Below are positions 17,919-27,146 of a stretch of DNA of 64,000 nt, piece after piece. How positions within the stretch are numbered: the stretch's first letter is position 1; each line of letters opens with the position of its first letter. Below the pieces are notes generated by a model. That model did no database searches. It worked only from the letters and a program-made list of their open reading frames with translations, and was not told the DNA's origin. The stretch is from assembly GCF_000968015.1 (NCBI RefSeq), contig NZ_LACH01000047.1:58328-122327 (forward strand), written 5' to 3'. This DNA is from Pseudomonas fluorescens. Lineage in GTDB: Bacteria; Pseudomonadota; Gammaproteobacteria; Pseudomonadales; Pseudomonadaceae. The translations under genes and the position numbers were made by a program.

Positions 17919-18992
17919 TCACACTGAATCGAGCATTTCGTAATGCGGTTCGCCATCGCCGCAACAGATGACGCGGTTGCGACCGGTGGCTTTGGCTTCG
18001 TAGAGCGCCTGGTCGGCGTCGTTGAGCCACAGGGTTGCGTCGGTGTGTGCCGGGTTGAAGGCGGCCAGGCCGATGCTCAGGCTGACTGTCAGCGCCGGGT
18101 TCTGCTCGTAGCCCAAGGTAGCGAAACGATCACGCAAGGCATCCATGGCGGCCGCAGCGCTCGTGAGCGGAAGGTCCGGGAGGATCACGCAGAATTCGTC
18201 GCCACCGTAGCGCCCGGCAACATCCGCCGCGCGCAGGTTCTGCTTGAGCATTTTGCTCAACTGGCGCAGCACGATGTCCCCGGCAACGTGGCCGTAGGTG
18301 TCGTTGATGGATTTGAAATGGTCGATGTCGATCAGCGCAATCGCCCCGCCCTGCTGCTGACGTTGGCAACGCTGGAATTCGACTTCCAGTTGATCCTTCC
18401 AGGCGCCGTGGTTCAGCAGGCCAGTGAGGCTGTCGGTGCGGCTCAGGGCCAGCAATTCACGCTTTTGTCGACCGAGGGTGTGGGCCTGTCGGAAGCAGAT
18501 CCAGCCCAATGCCAGCGGATACAAACACATCAAGGGCAAACAGGCATACATCTGCAGTTGGCTGGTTTGCGGGATGAAGGCGGGGGAGAAAATCAGCAGT
18601 CCGACGCCCATCCCGAGAATCTGCGCCACGGTTCCCGCCAACAGGAAACGTAAACCGCCAATGGCCACATTGTTCATCGCCATCATGCCCAGGGTCGTCG
18701 CGCTGGGCAGCGGATTGAAGTGCATGGCGGCGACCCAAAAGCCGCCGAGGAAGGCGTCCACCAGCAGGTTGCGGTGTTCGGCGTGATAAGGCACTTGCGC
18801 GCGGCGCGCCCATTGATAAGCCAGGTGCGGCCAGAGTACGGCGTTGAGCAGCATCGCCCCCCAGACCCACGGTGCAGGGTTGAGTGGATACATCGCCGCG
18901 CTCACGAGCAACAGCCCCAAAGCCAAACCCAGGGTTCGCGATGTATAGAGCCTCCTGGCCAGTGAAAGTCCTTTTCCTCCCGTTTTTTCCAT
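17919..18992 (-). CDS. Diguanylate cyclase with MASE2-like membrane domain
   Basis: A 357-residue membrane enzyme that makes cyclic di-GMP. The first about 175 residues hold six or so hydrophobic segments of MASE2 type, as in AdrA/DgcC. The C-terminal GGDEF domain has the active-site motif RYGGDEF (about 266-272) and the substrate loop ALIDIDHFKSINDTYGH (about 219-235). An RxxD inhibitory I-site (RAAD) lies five residues before GGDEF, so product inhibition is expected. The intact motif predicts an active enzyme. It is divergent from the monooxygenase gene and a single-gene unit. Confidence 0.9.
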   Translation of the reverse strand: MEKTGGKGLSLARRLYTSRTLGLALGLLLVSAAMYPLNPAPWVWGAMLLNAVLWPHLAYQWARRAQVPYHAEHRNLLVDAFLGGFWVAAMHFNPLPSATTLGMMAMNNVAIGGLRFLLAGTVAQILGMGVGLLIFSPAFIPQTSQLQMYACLPLMCLYPLALGWICFRQAHTLGRQKRELLALSRTDSLTGLLNHGAWKDQLEVEFQRCQRQQQGGAIALIDIDHFKSINDTYGHVAGDIVLRQLSKMLKQNLRAADVAGRYGGDEFCVILPDLPLTSAAAAMDALRDRFATLGYEQNPALTVSLSIGLAAFNPAHTDATLWLNDADQALYEAKATGRNRVICCGDGEPHYEMLDSV

Positions 18993-19184
18993 AGAGGCCT
19001 CTGCGCCACTGAACGGAACCTGAAAACACAGGGTTTCAAGTGTGGTGAGAGTCTATCAGGGCAACGGCAAATAGCCATCACCGGCTGGCGGTCTGAATAC
19101 CAAGGCATAGCCATGAGGCGAGCGACCAATGTTTGGCTATACATGAAAGGAGGGTTCGATCAATAACGATAAAAAAGGAGGCCC

Positions 19185-20639
19185 ATGCAAACCTTTCAAG
19201 TGTTGATCATCGGCAGCGGTTTTGGCGGCCAGTGCGCGGCGATCAATTTGCTCAAGGCAGGCATCGGCGATTTCCGCCTGCTGGAACGACGGGACTTTTT
19301 CGGCGGCACCTGGTGCCAAAACACCTACCCGGGTGCCGCGGTCGACGTGCCCTCGCCGCTGTATTCACTGTCCTTCGCGCCCTACCGCTGGACGCAAATG
19401 TTCGCCGAACAGGCTGAATTGCACCACTACACCCAGTACGTGGTGGAGCACTTCGGCCTGCGAGACAAGGTGGAACTGCAGGCCAATGTCGAGCGCATCG
19501 AATGGGACGACGACGGCAAACGCTGGGAGGTGCACACCACCAGCAAAGGCACGTTCCATGCGCAGTTCCTGATCAACGCCACCGGGCCGTTGAGCCAACC
19601 CGTGATTCCACACTTCGAGGGCCAGGAGCGGTTTCAGGGCAAGACTTTTCACACCAACAACTGGGATCACACCTACGATTACCGGCAAAAACGCGTGGCC
19701 ATCGTTGGCAGCGGCGCCAGCGCCGCCCAGGTGATTCCGACGATTGCCCCGGACGTCGAGCATCTGCACGTGTTCCAGCGCACGCCTCACTGGGTATTGC
19801 CTCGTGCCGACCGTGCCTTTGGGCCATTCCAGCGTTGGTTGCTGGGGCTCAAACCGGCCTACAAACTGTTGCGCTGGATCATCTACTGGCTGTTCGAAAC
19901 CCGGGTGATTGCCTTCAAGTATTCGAAACCAGCGATCCGCTTGGTCCAGCAACACGCCCTGCACTTCCTCAAACGGCAAGTGCCCGACCCGCAATTGCGG
20001 CAGAAACTGACGCCCGACTACGTCATCGGCTGCAAACGGGTGATCATCTCCAGCACCCTGTACCCGGCGCTGGGTCGCAGTAACGTGAGCCTGCACAGCC
20101 GCGAGCAAGGCATCGCCACCATCGATGAAACCGGCATCGTCACCCAGGATGGCCAACACATCGACCTGGACCTGATCGTCTGGTCCACCGGTTACGACGC
20201 CACCGACGGGGTGATTTCCTACCCGGTCACCGGCAAAAACGGCACACAACTCAAAGATTTCTGGGCCCAGTATCCGCGGGCCTATCTCGGCACCAGCCTG
20301 CCAGACTTCCCCAACCTGTTTATCGTCACCGGCCCCAACACGGGCATCGGCCACACCTCGGCGCTGTTCATCATCGAGTCGCAGATGAACTACATTCTCG
20401 ATTGTATCCGCACGTTAAAAGAACACGGTTTGCGCAGCATCGAAGTACGCCCCGAAGCAGAACGTACCTACACTGAAATGATCCACCGGGAGATGGAACG
20501 CACCGTCTGGAAGTCCGGGGGCTGCCACAGTTGGTATCAAAGCAAGAGCGGTCATGTGATTGCGATGTTTCCGGGGTTCAGTTTCAGCTATCACCGGTTG
20601 ACCAGAGCGCTGAAACCCGCCGATCACATTCTGTCCTGA
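19185..20639 (+). CDS. Baeyer-Villiger-type flavin monooxygenase
   Basis: A 484-residue FAD/NADPH monooxygenase. The first Rossmann motif is at 8-15 (IIGSGFGG), the second at 171-180 (VAIVGSGASA). Between them lies FQGKTFHTNNWD (150-161), the FxGxxxHxxxW fingerprint that separates Baeyer-Villiger enzymes from other flavoproteins. Such enzymes insert oxygen beside a ketone to give an ester or lactone. The ATG at 19185 has an AAGGAGG site. A hydrolase gene follows after 22 nt, fitting ester formation followed by cleavage. The natural ketone is unknown. Confidence 0.9.
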   Translation: MQTFQVLIIGSGFGGQCAAINLLKAGIGDFRLLERRDFFGGTWCQNTYPGAAVDVPSPLYSLSFAPYRWTQMFAEQAELHHYTQYVVEHFGLRDKVELQANVERIEWDDDGKRWEVHTTSKGTFHAQFLINATGPLSQPVIPHFEGQERFQGKTFHTNNWDHTYDYRQKRVAIVGSGASAAQVIPTIAPDVEHLHVFQRTPHWVLPRADRAFGPFQRWLLGLKPAYKLLRWIIYWLFETRVIAFKYSKPAIRLVQQHALHFLKRQVPDPQLRQKLTPDYVIGCKRVIISSTLYPALGRSNVSLHSREQGIATIDETGIVTQDGQHIDLDLIVWSTGYDATDGVISYPVTGKNGTQLKDFWAQYPRAYLGTSLPDFPNLFIVTGPNTGIGHTSALFIIESQMNYILDCIRTLKEHGLRSIEVRPEAERTYTEMIHREMERTVWKSGGCHSWYQSKSGHVIAMFPGFSFSYHRLTRALKPADHILS

Positions 20640-20661
20640 TCACGTAAAAGGAAGATGCCAG

Positions 20662-21603
20662 ATGCTTTTGTTGGTTGTCGCACTCGCAGTTTTCGTGGCC
20701 TGGAGCTGGTTGAGTTACCCGGCCGTCGGTCATTGGCTCTATGACTTGAACATGTCGATAGAGGCCAAGCTGTATGGTCTGCACAAAATTGTCGTGCCGA
20801 TCGCCGAAATGACCGTCTCGACCTGGCAAGGTGGGCCGTACGAAGCGTCCAGCAGCGTGCTGATGCTCCACGGCTACAGCGCCGACAAGAACATCTGGCT
20901 GCGTTTTGCCCGGCACTTTGTCGGCAACTATCGGGTGATCATCCCCGACATCGCCGGCCATGGCGAAACCGGCTTCAAGGCGGGCGGCGGCTACGACATT
21001 CCCTTGCAGGCCAAGCGGATGATCCAGTTGCTCGATGTCTGCGGCGTCGAGAAAGTCCATGTGATCGGCAACTCGATGGGCGGTTACATGGCAGCGTGGC
21101 TCGCGGCCACGTACCCGGACCGCATTGTTTCGGTGGCCCTGATCGACCCGGCGGGTGTCACCGCCCCCGAAGCCAGCGACCTGGAGCGGCATTTAGCCAA
21201 GGGCCACAACCCGTTCCTGATTCATTCACGGGAAGAATTCCAGCGCTTCTACGCCATGACCATGGCCGAACCGCCGTGGGTACCCAAGGTGGTGCTGGAC
21301 GCCATCGCGCAACGCTATGAACAGCAATGCGAGGAGCTGGAGGAAATCTTCAGGGACTTTCGCGCCAGCCCGCCGATGGAGCCGAAACTGCCCGACATCA
21401 AGTGCCAGGCGCTGTTGCTGTGGGGGCGCAAGGACCGCTTGATCGATGTCAGCAGCGTGGCGATCTGGAGCAAAGGCATCGCCGATCTGCGAGTTGAAGT
21501 CTGGGACCACACCGGCCATATGCCGATGGTGGAACAACCGACGAACACGGCGCGGCTGTATCGGGAATTTTTGGCATCGCTGCGCTCTGAACTTCCTGTG
21601 TAG
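20662..21603 (+). CDS. Alpha/beta-hydrolase partnered with the monooxygenase
   Basis: A 313-residue alpha/beta-hydrolase with an N-terminal hydrophobic anchor (1-19). The oxyanion strand is LHGYSADK at 69-76. The nucleophile Ser138 sits in GNSMGG, and the acid and histidine are in WGRKDRLID (about 255-263) and DHTGHMPMVEQP (about 284-295). These match C-C or ester hydrolases of the MCP-hydrolase/LipA type. It lies 22 nt behind the monooxygenase with an AAGGAAG site, so it very probably hydrolyses the ester made by that enzyme. Confidence 0.87.
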   Translation: MLLLVVALAVFVAWSWLSYPAVGHWLYDLNMSIEAKLYGLHKIVVPIAEMTVSTWQGGPYEASSSVLMLHGYSADKNIWLRFARHFVGNYRVIIPDIAGHGETGFKAGGGYDIPLQAKRMIQLLDVCGVEKVHVIGNSMGGYMAAWLAATYPDRIVSVALIDPAGVTAPEASDLERHLAKGHNPFLIHSREEFQRFYAMTMAEPPWVPKVVLDAIAQRYEQQCEELEEIFRDFRASPPMEPKLPDIKCQALLLWGRKDRLIDVSSVAIWSKGIADLRVEVWDHTGHMPMVEQPTNTARLYREFLASLRSELPV

Positions 21604-21610
21604 CAGCAGC

Positions 21611-21732
21611 CTTGTGGCGAGGGGATTTATCCCCGTTCGGCGGCGAAGCCGTCGTAATCCATTGGACGCGGTGTGGCTGGGCAGACAGGGGCCGCTTCGC
21701 AGCCCAACGGGGATAAATCCCCTCGCCACAAG
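21611..21732. repeat. 27-bp inverted repeat (CTTGTGGCGAGGGG type)
   Basis: Arms 21611-21637 and 21706-21732 are exact reverse complements, with further near-complementary bases at the outer ends (GCAGC/GCTGC). It is a third REP class in this window and lies between the hydrolase and hglS genes. Confidence 0.85.
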
Positions 21733-21853
21733 ACAGCTGCTACACAGCAGTCCTTTGCAGAATGAAGTCCGTAAGATTCTTCGTTTGTCGGCGCCGCGCA
21801 AGGCTGCGATCTTTTCCCGCATCCTTTACGTCACCGCACCAGGAATTGTTTTC

Positions 21854-23233
21854 ATGAGCCACCCGAACTTCGTCAGCCCTGACCTGATCCGCCAACGCTT
21901 TTCCAAAGCGATGTCCGACATGTACCGCGAAGAAGTGCCGCTCTATGGCGCGCTGATGGAACTGGTGGAACAGACCAACCGTCACGTGCTGGACAGCGAT
22001 CCACAGATCGCCCGACAGTTGAACAGCACCGGTGAAATCCAGCGCCTGGACCTGGAGCGGCATGGCGCGATCCGTGTCGGCACCGCCGATGAACTGGCCA
22101 CCCTCGCCCGGCTGTTTGCGGTGATGGGCATGCAGCCGGTGGGTTATTACGACCTGACCCCGGCCGGCGTACCGGTGCACTCCACGGCTTTTCGCGCGGT
22201 GCATGAGACGGCTTTGCAGGTCAGCCCGTTCCGGGTATTCACTTCCCTGCTGCGCCTGGAACTGATCGAAGACCTTGAACTGCGAGCGTTCGCCCAATCG
22301 GTGCTGGATAAGCGTTCGATCTTCACGCCCACTGCGCTGATTCTCATCGAGCGCGCCGAAACACAGGGCGGCCTCACCGAACAGGAGGCCCAGGACTTCG
22401 TCGGGCAGGCGCTGGAAACGTTCCGTTGGCATCACACCGCCACTGTGACCGCCGAGCAGTACCGCAAACTCAGCGCCCAGCATCGCCTGATCGCCGACGT
22501 GGTGGCGTTCACTGGCCCGCATATCAACCACCTGACGCCGCGCACCCTGGACATCGACATCGTCCAGGCGCAAATGCCTGCCCACGGCATCACCCCCAAA
22601 GCGGTGATCGAAGGCCCGCCCCGCCGTCAGTGCCCGATCCTCCTGCGCCAGACCAGTTTCAAGGCCCTGGACGAGCCTGTCGCCTTCACCGATCAAGCCG
22701 AGAATCGTGGCAGCCACAGCGCCCGTTTCGGCGAAATCGAGCAACGCGGCGCGGCGCTCACCCCCAAAGGCCGGGCGCTTTACGACCGTTTGCTCAACGC
22801 TGCCCGGGATGAATTGAAAGACTTCCCCAATGAGGCCAATGCCGCACGTTACAACGCGCTGATGGTGCAGCACTTTGCAGAATTCCCTGACACCGTTGAG
22901 GGCATGCGCCAACAGGAACTGGCGTATTTTCGCTACTTCGTCACGGAAAAAGGTTTGGGGGCCGATGAGCTGAAATCGCGTTCGCTGGAGGATCTGCTCA
23001 GCGGCGGCTATTGGCGGGTTGAACCGTTGGTGTACGAAGATTTCCTGCCGGTGAGCGCTGCGGGGATTTTTCAGTCGAACCTGGGGGATGCGGCGCAAAC
23101 CCACTATGGCGTGCAGTCGAACCGGCAGGTGTTCGAGAAGGCGCTGGGGCGTTCGACAATTGATGAGTTGGCGTTGTATGCCGAGACGCAGCGGCGCTCG
23201 ATCGAGGAATGTTTCGCGGCTATTACGCGATGA
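21854..23233 (+). CDS. hglS: 2-oxoadipate dioxygenase/decarboxylase (HglS)
   Basis: A 459-residue DUF1338/VOC-fold Fe(II) enzyme that converts 2-oxoadipate to D-2-hydroxyglutarate in lysine catabolism. The residues known as metal ligands in P. putida HglS fall at the same numbers: His70 (ERHGAIR), His226 (GPHINHLTP) and Glu294 (RFGEIEQRG). Arg74, implicated in substrate binding, is also present. The start at 21854 (MSHPNFVSP) is fixed by this numbering; an in-frame extension back to 21446 runs through the REP and is not coding. It is monocistronic. Confidence 0.93.
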   Translation: MSHPNFVSPDLIRQRFSKAMSDMYREEVPLYGALMELVEQTNRHVLDSDPQIARQLNSTGEIQRLDLERHGAIRVGTADELATLARLFAVMGMQPVGYYDLTPAGVPVHSTAFRAVHETALQVSPFRVFTSLLRLELIEDLELRAFAQSVLDKRSIFTPTALILIERAETQGGLTEQEAQDFVGQALETFRWHHTATVTAEQYRKLSAQHRLIADVVAFTGPHINHLTPRTLDIDIVQAQMPAHGITPKAVIEGPPRRQCPILLRQTSFKALDEPVAFTDQAENRGSHSARFGEIEQRGAALTPKGRALYDRLLNAARDELKDFPNEANAARYNALMVQHFAEFPDTVEGMRQQELAYFRYFVTEKGLGADELKSRSLEDLLSGGYWRVEPLVYEDFLPVSAAGIFQSNLGDAAQTHYGVQSNRQVFEKALGRSTIDELALYAETQRRSIEECFAAITR

Positions 23234-23266
23234 CACGTTGAAAAGATCGTCCGAACGCGGCCCGAA

Positions 23267-23318
23267 CCTGCGGCAGCTCCTACAGGTGTTCGCGTTCCCA
23301 TGTAGGAGCTGCCGCAGG
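23267..23318. repeat. 18-bp inverted repeat (TGTAGGAGCTGCCGCAGG)
   Basis: Perfect 18-bp arms at 23267-23284 and 23301-23318 with a 16-nt loop, of the same class as the pair at 2095-2190. It lies between the converging hglS and DJ-1 genes and can act as a terminator for either. Confidence 0.85.
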
Positions 23319-23333
23319 CTGCGATCTTTTGAT

Positions 23334-24011
23334 CTATTTCAGCTTCGCCAACAACGCCTCGGCGGCAGCCTCGGATGATGCCGGATTCTGACCGGTGATC
23401 AGCAAACCATCAGTGAGCACATAACTCGCCCAGTCAGCACCTTTGGAATAGACGCCACCCTTCTCCTTAAGCATGTCCTCCACCAAAAACGGTACAACCT
23501 TCGTCAGTTGCACAGCCTCTTCCTCGGAATTGGTAAAGCCCGTCACGCGCTTGCCTTTGACCAGCGGCTGGCCGTCCGCGCCTTTGACGTGACGCAACAC
23601 ACCCGGTGCGTGGCAGACGGCCGCGACCGGTTTGCCTGCCTTGTAAAATGCCTCGATCAGAGCGATCGAAATTTTGTCTTCGGCCAAATCCCACAGCGGG
23701 CCATGGCCGCCCGGATAAAAAACCGCGTCGTAATCTTCAGCTCTCGCGCTGCTCAGCAGAGCGGTAGAGGCCAATGCGGACTGGGCGGCAGAGTCTTTGC
23801 GAAAGCGCTCGGTGGCCGCAGTTTGCGCGTCCGGCTCGTCGCTTTTTGGGTCCAGCGGTGGTTGACCGCCCTTCGGTGAGGCCAGGGTCAACTGAGCGCC
23901 GGCGTCCTTAAAGGCGAAATACGGTGCGGCGAATTCTTCCAGCCAGAAGCCGGTTTTCTTACCCGTGTTACCCAATTGATCGTGTGACGTTAGAACCATC
24001 AAGATTTTCAT
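23334..24011 (-). CDS. DJ-1/PfpI family protein (Hsp31-like class I amidotransferase fold)
   Basis: A 225-residue protein of the ThiJ/DJ-1 superfamily, closest in layout to fungal Hsp31-like glyoxalase III proteins. The nucleophile elbow is AVCHAPG with Cys133 and His134. The acidic partner is Glu26 in GFWLEEF, and the GGHGPLWDL segment is at 101-109. Such proteins convert methylglyoxal to lactate or act as chaperones. The ATG at 24011 follows a perfect AAGGAG site; the upstream in-frame ATG at 24041 lacks one. It is divergent from the type VI island. Confidence 0.85.
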   Translation of the reverse strand: MKILMVLTSHDQLGNTGKKTGFWLEEFAAPYFAFKDAGAQLTLASPKGGQPPLDPKSDEPDAQTAATERFRKDSAAQSALASTALLSSARAEDYDAVFYPGGHGPLWDLAEDKISIALIEAFYKAGKPVAAVCHAPGVLRHVKGADGQPLVKGKRVTGFTNSEEEAVQLTKVVPFLVEDMLKEKGGVYSKGADWASYVLTDGLLITGQNPASSEAAAEALLAKLK

Positions 24012-24165
24012 GTCGTTCTCCTTGAATTCGCAGATGTTCATTCATCTCGGCGCTGAGTTTGACCTCCAGGCTGCGGCATTCGTTGCACCTGTCACCCTAG
24101 CGCGTCTGCTGCCGGTTACCGGCAAATCAGACGATGGGTCACCGGATGATGGCTAACCGCCTTGA

Positions 24166-24287
24166 TGCGCAAGAAGTTGCGCACTCAGCGCTGCAAACGC
24201 CCTTCCCGGGTCGCTGAGCGCCCGGCCTGTCAGGCGCCCCAGCCAAGTGCGCAAGAAGTTGCGCAGTACTGCGCAACTTCTTGCGCA
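24166..24287 (+). promoter_or_regulatory. Three-copy dyad array upstream of hcp (candidate enhancer-binding-protein sites)
   Basis: The 18-bp element TGCGCAA-GAAG-TTGCGCA has perfect 7-bp arms. It occurs at 24166-24183 and 24248-24265, and in the opposite orientation at 24270-24287. The last copy ends 86 bp before the -24 element of the sigma-54 promoter, the usual distance for an upstream activating site. The arrangement strongly suggests binding by a VasH/Sfa-like sigma-54 activator. That identification is inference; the repeats are seen directly. Confidence 0.75.
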
Positions 24288-24372
24288 CATTCACTGGCGA
24301 TCGCTGCCGAACATCCTCCGCGAGTGCTGAAAATCCTCTCAACCACCTGATTTATATAGCCTTAACCGTTTC

Positions 24373-24387
24373 TGGCACGGACCTTGA
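24373..24387 (+). promoter_or_regulatory. Sigma-54 promoter of the hcp-vgrG operon
   Basis: TGGCACG-GACC-TTGA matches the RpoN consensus TGGCACG-N4-TTGC at every position except the last, with exact -24/-12 spacing. Transcription would start near 24398, leaving about 58 nt of leader before the hcp ATG. Sigma-54 control of hcp genes is established in several Pseudomonas and Vibrio type VI systems. Confidence 0.78.
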
Positions 24388-24455
24388 TAACAGTCAGGCA
24401 CCCACCGGGCGATACCGCCTCCCGGGCACCCTAACTTTTAGCAAGGAGCACATCC

Positions 24456-24971
24456 ATGGCTACACCAGCGTACATGTCCGTCACTGGCGAAAAACAAGGT
24501 CTGATCACCGCCGGCGCCTTCACCGCCGACTCGGTTGGCAACACCTATCAGGAAGGTCACGAAGACCAGGTCATGGTTCAGGCATTCAGCCACGACGTGA
24601 TCATCCCGCGTGACCCGCAGTCCGGCCAACCGACCGGTCAGCGCGTCCACAAGCCAGTCGTGATCACCAAGGTGTACGACAAGGCTTCGCCACTGCTGCA
24701 GGCGGCTCTGACCTCCGGCGAGCGCATGAGCGAAATCGTTATCCAGTGGTACCGCACCTCGGCTCAAGGTACCCAAGAGCACTACTACACCACCAAACTG
24801 GAAGACGCGATCATCGTCGCCATCAACAACAAAATGCACAACTGCCAGGACCCGTCGAACTCGCACTTCACTCACCTGGAAGAAGTGCAATTCACCTACC
24901 GCAAAATCACCTGGACCCACGAAGTATCCGGTACTTCGGGTTCCGATGACTGGCGTCTGCCGGTCGCCTAA
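24456..24971 (+). CDS. hcp: Type VI secretion tube protein Hcp
   Basis: A 171-residue Hcp-family protein, the ring subunit of the type VI inner tube. Family landmarks are the N-terminal YMSVTGEKQGLI, SHDVIIPRDPQSGQPTGQRVHKP (about 45-67), and HLEEVQFTYRKITWTHE near the C terminus, the conserved last strand. Length is normal. The site AGCAAGGAGCAC precedes the ATG. It opens an orphan hcp-vgrG-adaptor-effector group with no baseplate or sheath genes, so the machine is encoded elsewhere. Confidence 0.95.
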   Translation: MATPAYMSVTGEKQGLITAGAFTADSVGNTYQEGHEDQVMVQAFSHDVIIPRDPQSGQPTGQRVHKPVVITKVYDKASPLLQAALTSGERMSEIVIQWYRTSAQGTQEHYYTTKLEDAIIVAINNKMHNCQDPSNSHFTHLEEVQFTYRKITWTHEVSGTSGSDDWRLPVA

Positions 24972-25103
24972 CTCAGGCCGACCGTCTCAAGCATCGGCCA
25001 GCTCTGCTGGTCGATGTTGTTTTCGCCCTTCCAGAATTTTCGCGTCCGCAAGCTCCCTGCACGGGTGCCGGCGAGCGCCGCTGCACTGCACGAGGAACAA
25101 GGG

Positions 25104-27146
25104 ATGTTCGCGCCGGCCAATCAAACTCACTTTGCCCTGACCATCGAAGGTCTTTCCAGCGACTTCCAGGTTTTTTCCCTGCAAGGTCGGGAAGCCATCA
25201 GCCAGCCTTTTGTGTTTGAGGTGGAGCTGGTCAGTGAACAGCCGTCCCTGGACCTCGAGACCCTGCTGCACAAACCGGCCTTTTTGCAGCTCTCGCCTGA
25301 CGGCAGCGGCATACATGGCCAGATCTACCGCGCCGCCCAGGGTGATTCCGGCAAACGCCTGACCCGCTACGCGGTGACCCTGCGCCCGCAACTGTCTTAC
25401 CTGGCGCACCGCATCAACCAACGCATCTTCCAGAACCTCACCGTGCCGAAAATCATCGGCAGCGTCCTCGAAGAGCACGGCATCCAAAGCAATGCCTACG
25501 AATTCAAAGTCGGGGCGATTTATCCCGAGCGCATCTACTGCGTTCAGTACGATGAATCGGACCTGCAATTCATCCAGCGCCTGTGCGAGGAAGAAGGTAT
25601 CCACTACCACTTTCAGCACAGCGCCACCGCCCACAAACTGGTGTTCGGCGATGACCAGACGGTGTTCCCGAAACTCTCCCCTGTGGCCTACCAGCAAGAC
25701 TCCGGCATGGTCGCCAACGACCCGGTGATCAAGCGCTTTGACCTGCGCCTGGAAACCCGCACCAGCCGCACCACCCGCCGCGACTACGACTTCGAAAAAC
25801 CGCGCCTGACCCTGGAAAGCGAAAACCGTGGCGACGCCCTGCCCGACCTCGAAGACTACGACTATCCCGGCCGCTTCATCGACCGCGAACGCGGCAAGCA
25901 CCTGGCCAAACGCGCCCTCGAACGTCACCGCAGTGACTTCCAGCTCGCCGAAGGCAAAAGCGATCAGCCGTTGTTGGTCAGCGGCCACTTCCTGGCCCTG
26001 ACCCAACACCCGAAAGCCAAATGGAACGACCTGTGGCTGCTCACCGAAATCCTCCACGAAGGCAAACAGCCGCAAGTGCTGGAAGAGTCGGTCACCAGCG
26101 ACACCACCAATCTGAAAGGCGATTTCCACCAGGGCTACCGCAACCGCTTCCAGGCCACCCCGTGGGACGTGCCGAACCGCCCGCCCCTGACGCAAAAGAA
26201 ACCGCGCATCCTCGGCAGCCAAAGCGCCGTGGTCACCGGGCCAAAAGGTGAAGAAATCCACTGCGACCCATACGGTCGCGTCAAAGTGCAATTCCACTGG
26301 GACCGCGAAGGCCAGGCCGACGACAAGACCAGCTCCTGGCTGCGCGTCTCCTCCGCCTGGGCCGGCGCCCACTACGGCGGCATCGCCATCCCGCGCATCG
26401 GCATGGAAGTGCTTGTCACCTTCCTCGAAGGCGACCCCGACCAACCGCTGATCAGCGGCTGCCTGTACCACAAGGAAAACGTCGTCCCGTACGCCCTGCC
26501 GGCGAACAAAACCCGCAGCACCTTCAAAACCCTCAGTTCCCCCGGTGGCGGCGGTTACAACGAACTGCGCATCGAAGACAAAAAGGGCCAGGAACAAATC
26601 TTCCTGCACGCCCAGCGCGACTGGGACGAAAACGTCGAACACGACCAGAAAATCCGCGTCGGCAACGAACGCCACGACACCGTCGAGCAAAACAGCTACA
26701 GCGAATTCAAGGCCGAAGAACACCACACCGTCTACGCCGACCGCAAAGTCGAAACCCGCGCCAACGACCACCTCACTGTGGGCGTCAACCAGCACATCAA
26801 GGTCGGCACTGGCCAATTCATCGAAGCCGGCCAGGAAATCCACCTGAGCAGCGGCATGAAAGTCGTGCTCGAAGCGGGCAGTGAACTGACCCTCAAGGGC
26901 GGCGGCAGCTTCATCAAGATCGACGGCAGCGGCGTGACCCTGAGCGGGCCGGTGATCAACGTGAACTCGGGTGGCAGCCCCGGCAACGGCACCGGCGCGG
27001 CGCCACTGATGCCCGGCGTGCTGAAGCAGGCCGACGCCGACAAGGCCGGTGCGGTCCTGACCCCGGCGCAGATCAACACCCTCAAACGCAACGCGCCGTT
27101 CTGTGAAGAGTGCGAAAAATGCAAGGCAGGTGCTTGTGCGATCTGA
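25104..27146 (+). CDS. vgrG: Type VI secretion spike protein VgrG
   Basis: A 680-residue VgrG (TssI) with gp27-like (about 1-370), gp5-OB (about 375-470) and needle repeat regions (about 510-620). Typical stretches are DESDLQFIQRLCEEEGIHYHF near 150-170, the OB motif YGRVKVQFHWDREG near 390 and LEAGSELTLKGGGSFIKI near 595. The tail is a Pro/Gly linker and a cysteine-rich end (CEECEKCKAGAC), a likely contact for the effector complex. The ATG at 25104 follows GAGGAACAAGGG; the in-frame ORF upstream to 25014 has no conserved sequence. Its last 11 bases overlap the adaptor gene. Confidence 0.93.
   Translation: MFAPANQTHFALTIEGLSSDFQVFSLQGREAISQPFVFEVELVSEQPSLDLETLLHKPAFLQLSPDGSGIHGQIYRAAQGDSGKRLTRYAVTLRPQLSYLAHRINQRIFQNLTVPKIIGSVLEEHGIQSNAYEFKVGAIYPERIYCVQYDESDLQFIQRLCEEEGIHYHFQHSATAHKLVFGDDQTVFPKLSPVAYQQDSGMVANDPVIKRFDLRLETRTSRTTRRDYDFEKPRLTLESENRGDALPDLEDYDYPGRFIDRERGKHLAKRALERHRSDFQLAEGKSDQPLLVSGHFLALTQHPKAKWNDLWLLTEILHEGKQPQVLEESVTSDTTNLKGDFHQGYRNRFQATPWDVPNRPPLTQKKPRILGSQSAVVTGPKGEEIHCDPYGRVKVQFHWDREGQADDKTSSWLRVSSAWAGAHYGGIAIPRIGMEVLVTFLEGDPDQPLISGCLYHKENVVPYALPANKTRSTFKTLSSPGGGGYNELRIEDKKGQEQIFLHAQRDWDENVEHDQKIRVGNERHDTVEQNSYSEFKAEEHHTVYADRKVETRANDHLTVGVNQHIKVGTGQFIEAGQEIHLSSGMKVVLEAGSELTLKGGGSFIKIDGSGVTLSGPVINVNSGGSPGNGTGAAPLMPGVLKQADADKAGAVLTPAQINTLKRNAPFCEECEKCKAGACAI

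Noticed and set aside
21446..21853. N-terminal extension of the HglS reading frame
   Set aside because: It runs through the end of the hydrolase gene and a REP pair, and HglS metal ligands fall at the known numbers only when starting at 21854.
24987..26843. 618-residue ORF opposite vgrG
   Set aside because: A shadow of high-GC codon use; its translation is Val/Phe/Asp-rich low complexity with no domain, and vgrG is certain.
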